A stretch of DNA of 64,000 nt. Source: Acrocarpospora pleiomorpha (GTDB lineage Bacteria; Actinomycetota; Actinomycetes; Streptosporangiales; Streptosporangiaceae). Location of the stretch: the NCBI RefSeq assembly GCF_009687885.1, contig NZ_BLAF01000004.1, positions 371,260 to 435,259 of the forward strand, read 5' to 3'. The position numbers and the translations under genes are program-made. The notes below the pieces were generated by a model that was not told the DNA's origin, made no database searches, and saw only the letters and a program-made list of their open reading frames with translations. Every line of letters begins with the position of its first letter. Positions within the stretch are counted from its first letter, which is position 1. This document shows positions 62,071 through 64,000 of the stretch, piece after piece.

Positions 62071-63737
62071 CCACGACCCCGACCTACCCGAAGCTGGCCG
62101 ATGTGCTGGACGGCCAGCGCACCCCCGTCACGGACGAGGTCGCCCGAGAGTGGCGCGAGGCGGGATGGTGGGAGGAGCGCTCGGTGCGCTCGCTGCTCAC
62201 CCAGGCAGCCCGGGTCCATCCCGATCGGGTCGCCCTCGTCGGTCGCCGCACGCAGGGCGACCGCGTGACCCGCACCTACCGGGAGTTCGACGCCAACGCA
62301 CACCACGCCGCAAGCGTCTTCGCCTCGCTCGGCGTCGGCGTGGGCGATGCCGTCGTGCTGATGCTGCCGAACTGGGTCGAGTACCCCGAGATGGTCTTCG
62401 GGATCAACGAGCTGGGCGCCGTCTACGCCGGCATCCCGGTCGCCTACGGCGAGCGGCAGGCCGCGGCCATCCTGCGCAGGAGCAAGGCCAAGGTGTTGGT
62501 GGTTCCGCGCCGCTGGCGCAGCATCGAGCATCTCGACCTCTCCCGTCGGCTGCGAGCCGAGATCCCGACGCTCGAGCACGTCGTCCTCCTCGACGACGAC
62601 GAGTCCGACCTGCGCGAAGGCGAGTCGTCGTGGTCCAGCCACGACGACGTCCCCAGCCACACGCTCCCCGAGCCGGTGCCCAGCCGGGTCTGCTACCTCG
62701 GCTTCACCTCCGGTACGACCGGGGAGCCCAAGGGCGCCATGCACAGCCACAACACGCTGATCTACGCCATCCGGCGGCAGGTTGAGCACGTCGGTCCGCA
62801 GATGTACGGCGACCCCGTGGTCCACCTGGTCGCCTCACCCGTGGGCCACCACACCGGCTTCGCCTGGGGGATCGTGATGACGGTCCTGTTCGCCGGCACC
62901 GGGGTCTACGTCGATCGGTGGGACCCGGCGTGGGGAGTGCGGATCATTCGCGAGGAGCGGGTGACGACGTTCTTCGGCGCCCCGACGTTCCTGCAGGACA
63001 TGATGCGCACCGACCTCGTCGACGACCCGGACTGCCCGCTGACCTGTCTCGTCATCGCAGGCTCCCCGGTGCCGCGCAACCTGCCCGCCCAGGCGCAGGA
63101 GGCGCTCGGCGCGTACATCGCGCCTGCGTGGGGCATGACCGAATGCAGCATCATGAGCTCCTGCACGCCCAAGGAGCCGCCCGCCATCCAGCGCACCGAC
63201 GGCTCTGTCTTCGCCGGCTCCGCGGTTCGCGTCGTCGACGCCGAGGGCGACGACGTGCCGACGGGCGAGATCGGTGACCTGCTGATGCGCGGCCCGGGCG
63301 TCGTCTACGGCTACTACGACCGGCCCGACGCCACCGACGAGGCCTTCCTGGCGGGCCTGTGGTTCCGGACCGGAGACCGCGCCAGCATCGACGAGCACGG
63401 CTGGTTGAGCCTACGCGGCCGCAGCAAGGACATCATCATCCGCGGTGGCGAGAACATCCCGGTGACCGACGTGGAGTCCGTCATCTTCGATCACCCCGAC
63501 GTCGTCAACGCCGCCGTGGTCGGCATTCCCGACGAGCGACTGGGCGAGCTCATCTGCGCGGTGATCGTGGTCAAGGAAGGCCGGCCCGAGCTGACGGTCG
63601 ACACGCTTGCGGCGTACCTGCTCGAGCAGGGCCTCTCCAAGCACTACCTGCCGGAGCGGGTGGTCAGCCTTCCGGAGCTGCCCATGACGCCGAGCGGCAA
63701 GATCCAGAAGTTCAAGCTGCGGGAGATGCTGGGGTGA
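62067..63737 (+). CDS. Acyl-CoA synthetase (AMP-binding)
   Basis: A 556-residue ligase: YLGFTSGTTGEPKGAMHSHN (phosphate loop), PAWGMTECSIMSSCTPKE, GLWFRTGDRASIDEHGWLSL, RGRSKDIIIRGGENIPVTDV and the final TPSGKIQKFKLRE with the catalytic Lys. It activates a carboxylic acid to its CoA thioester; in context cyclohexanecarboxylate-like (AliA role) or an aromatic acid. Confidence 0.93.
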   Translation: MTTTPTYPKLADVLDGQRTPVTDEVAREWREAGWWEERSVRSLLTQAARVHPDRVALVGRRTQGDRVTRTYREFDANAHHAASVFASLGVGVGDAVVLMLPNWVEYPEMVFGINELGAVYAGIPVAYGERQAAAILRRSKAKVLVVPRRWRSIEHLDLSRRLRAEIPTLEHVVLLDDDESDLREGESSWSSHDDVPSHTLPEPVPSRVCYLGFTSGTTGEPKGAMHSHNTLIYAIRRQVEHVGPQMYGDPVVHLVASPVGHHTGFAWGIVMTVLFAGTGVYVDRWDPAWGVRIIREERVTTFFGAPTFLQDMMRTDLVDDPDCPLTCLVIAGSPVPRNLPAQAQEALGAYIAPAWGMTECSIMSSCTPKEPPAIQRTDGSVFAGSAVRVVDAEGDDVPTGEIGDLLMRGPGVVYGYYDRPDATDEAFLAGLWFRTGDRASIDEHGWLSLRGRSKDIIIRGGENIPVTDVESVIFDHPDVVNAAVVGIPDERLGELICAVIVVKEGRPELTVDTLAAYLLEQGLSKHYLPERVVSLPELPMTPSGKIQKFKLREMLG

Positions 63738-64000
63738 GCGCCGACCTGCTGCCCCTGGCGGGCATCAAGGTGCTCGACCTCTCGACATTGCTCCCCGGTC
63801 CGCTCGCCACGCTGTTGCTCGCCGAGGCGGGCGCCGACGTGGTCAAGCTCGAACGGCCGGGTCGGGGCGACGAGATGCGCAGCTACCTGCCGAGGTTCGG
63901 GGAGGCGAGCGCGAACTACGCCGTCCTGAACCGCGGCAAGCGTGCCTACGGCGTCGACCTCAAGGACCCGGTGCAGCGCGACCGTGTGCTCGAGCTCGCA
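63734..64000 (+). CDS. CaiB/BaiF family III CoA-transferase, cut by window end
   Basis: Starts at GTG overlapping the ligase stop (GTGA). The first 89 residues read VLDLSTLLPGPLATLLLAEA, GADVVKLERPGRGDEMRSYL and VLNRGKRAYGVDLKDP, the N-terminal half-domain of a family III CoA transferase. The remainder lies beyond the window. A second such enzyme in one operon suggests CoA exchange between pathway acids. Confidence 0.9.
   Translation, partial: MSADLLPLAGIKVLDLSTLLPGPLATLLLAEAGADVVKLERPGRGDEMRSYLPRFGEASANYAVLNRGKRAYGVDLKDPVQRDRVLELA

Noticed and set aside
1..64000. CRISPR arrays, tRNA or rRNA genes
   Set aside because: No regularly spaced direct repeats and no cloverleaf or rRNA-like conserved segments were noticed on either strand by eye; a covariance-model scan would be needed to exclude a tRNA fully.

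Overview
The window comes from a high-GC actinobacterium. Genes are tightly packed with ATGA/GTGA overlaps, GTG and TTG starts are common, and the gentisate branch uses a mycothiol-type maleylpyruvate isomerase (mycothiol is an actinobacterial thiol). The mix of IclR, GntR and TetR regulators, a sugar ABC importer without its own ATPase, and abundant aromatic-acid genes fits a soil actinomycete. I cannot name the genus. No rRNA, tRNA, CRISPR array or origin was seen.

Layout. (A) 1-1.1 kb: two small helix-turn-helix-like hypothetical genes on the minus strand. (B) 1.3-8.7 kb: a HutC-type GntR regulator divergent from a sugar or sugar-acid operon: lipid- or membrane-anchored binding protein, two MalFG-type permeases, enolase-superfamily dehydratase, aldo/keto reductase and Gfo/Idh/MocA oxidoreductase. 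A palindromic operator sits inside the promoter. (C) 8.8-22.7 kb: a minus-strand operon in which a BMP-type (nucleoside-family) ABC importer is joined to a catabolic set: amidohydrolase, tandem-repeat bicupin, PEBP protein, FAD monooxygenase, metallo-hydrolase, carboxymuconolactone-decarboxylase-like protein, HIBADH-type dehydrogenase and aldehyde dehydrogenase. It ends in an aldehyde dehydrogenase/GMC oxidoreductase chimera. An FCD-type GntR gene lies upstream, and four copies of a 15-bp motif flank the two transcripts. (D) 22.7-31.9 kb: an accessory, decayed zone. It holds an odd S26 peptidase, SDR/TetR/Lrp remnants, a live TetR plus NmrA-like pair, a 5'-truncated Tn3 transposase, a Nudix gene, a carbamoyltransferase remnant, a YtrA-type regulator with an ABC transporter, and LCP and PD-(D/E)XK nuclease remnants.

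(E) 31.9-64 kb: a large aromatic/alicyclic acid catabolic island. It contains a complete 3-hydroxybenzoate-gentisate route (hydroxylase, dioxygenase, isomerase, hydrolase) with a divergent IclR gene. It also contains the lower part of a catechol meta-cleavage pathway (tautomerase, decarboxylase, hydratase, aldolase, acylating aldehyde dehydrogenase) with no ring-cleavage dioxygenase in the window. Two cassettes each pair a bicupin with a Rieske oxygenase; only the first carries a reductase. After the second cassette a CoA-dependent operon begins: CoA transferases, acyl-CoA ligase, two acyl-CoA dehydrogenases, hydratase, SDR, two 3-hydroxyacyl-CoA dehydrogenases and a BadI-like ring hydrolase. 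It resembles the cyclohexanecarboxylate route, is interrupted by an IS110 remnant, and runs off the right edge.

How it works together (inference): Rieske oxygenases would oxidise an aromatic or alicyclic acid, the reductase supplying electrons to both. Products would go either to the meta-cleavage lower pathway (pyruvate plus acetyl-CoA) or through CoA activation and beta-oxidation with hydrolytic ring opening. A shared palindrome, ATCTCGTANTACGAGAT, lies in front of the 4-OT operon, the second bicupin-Rieske operon and (imperfectly) an alpha/beta hydrolase gene, suggesting one regulon. The best candidate regulator is the IclR gene next to one of these sites, and it has lost its 3' half.
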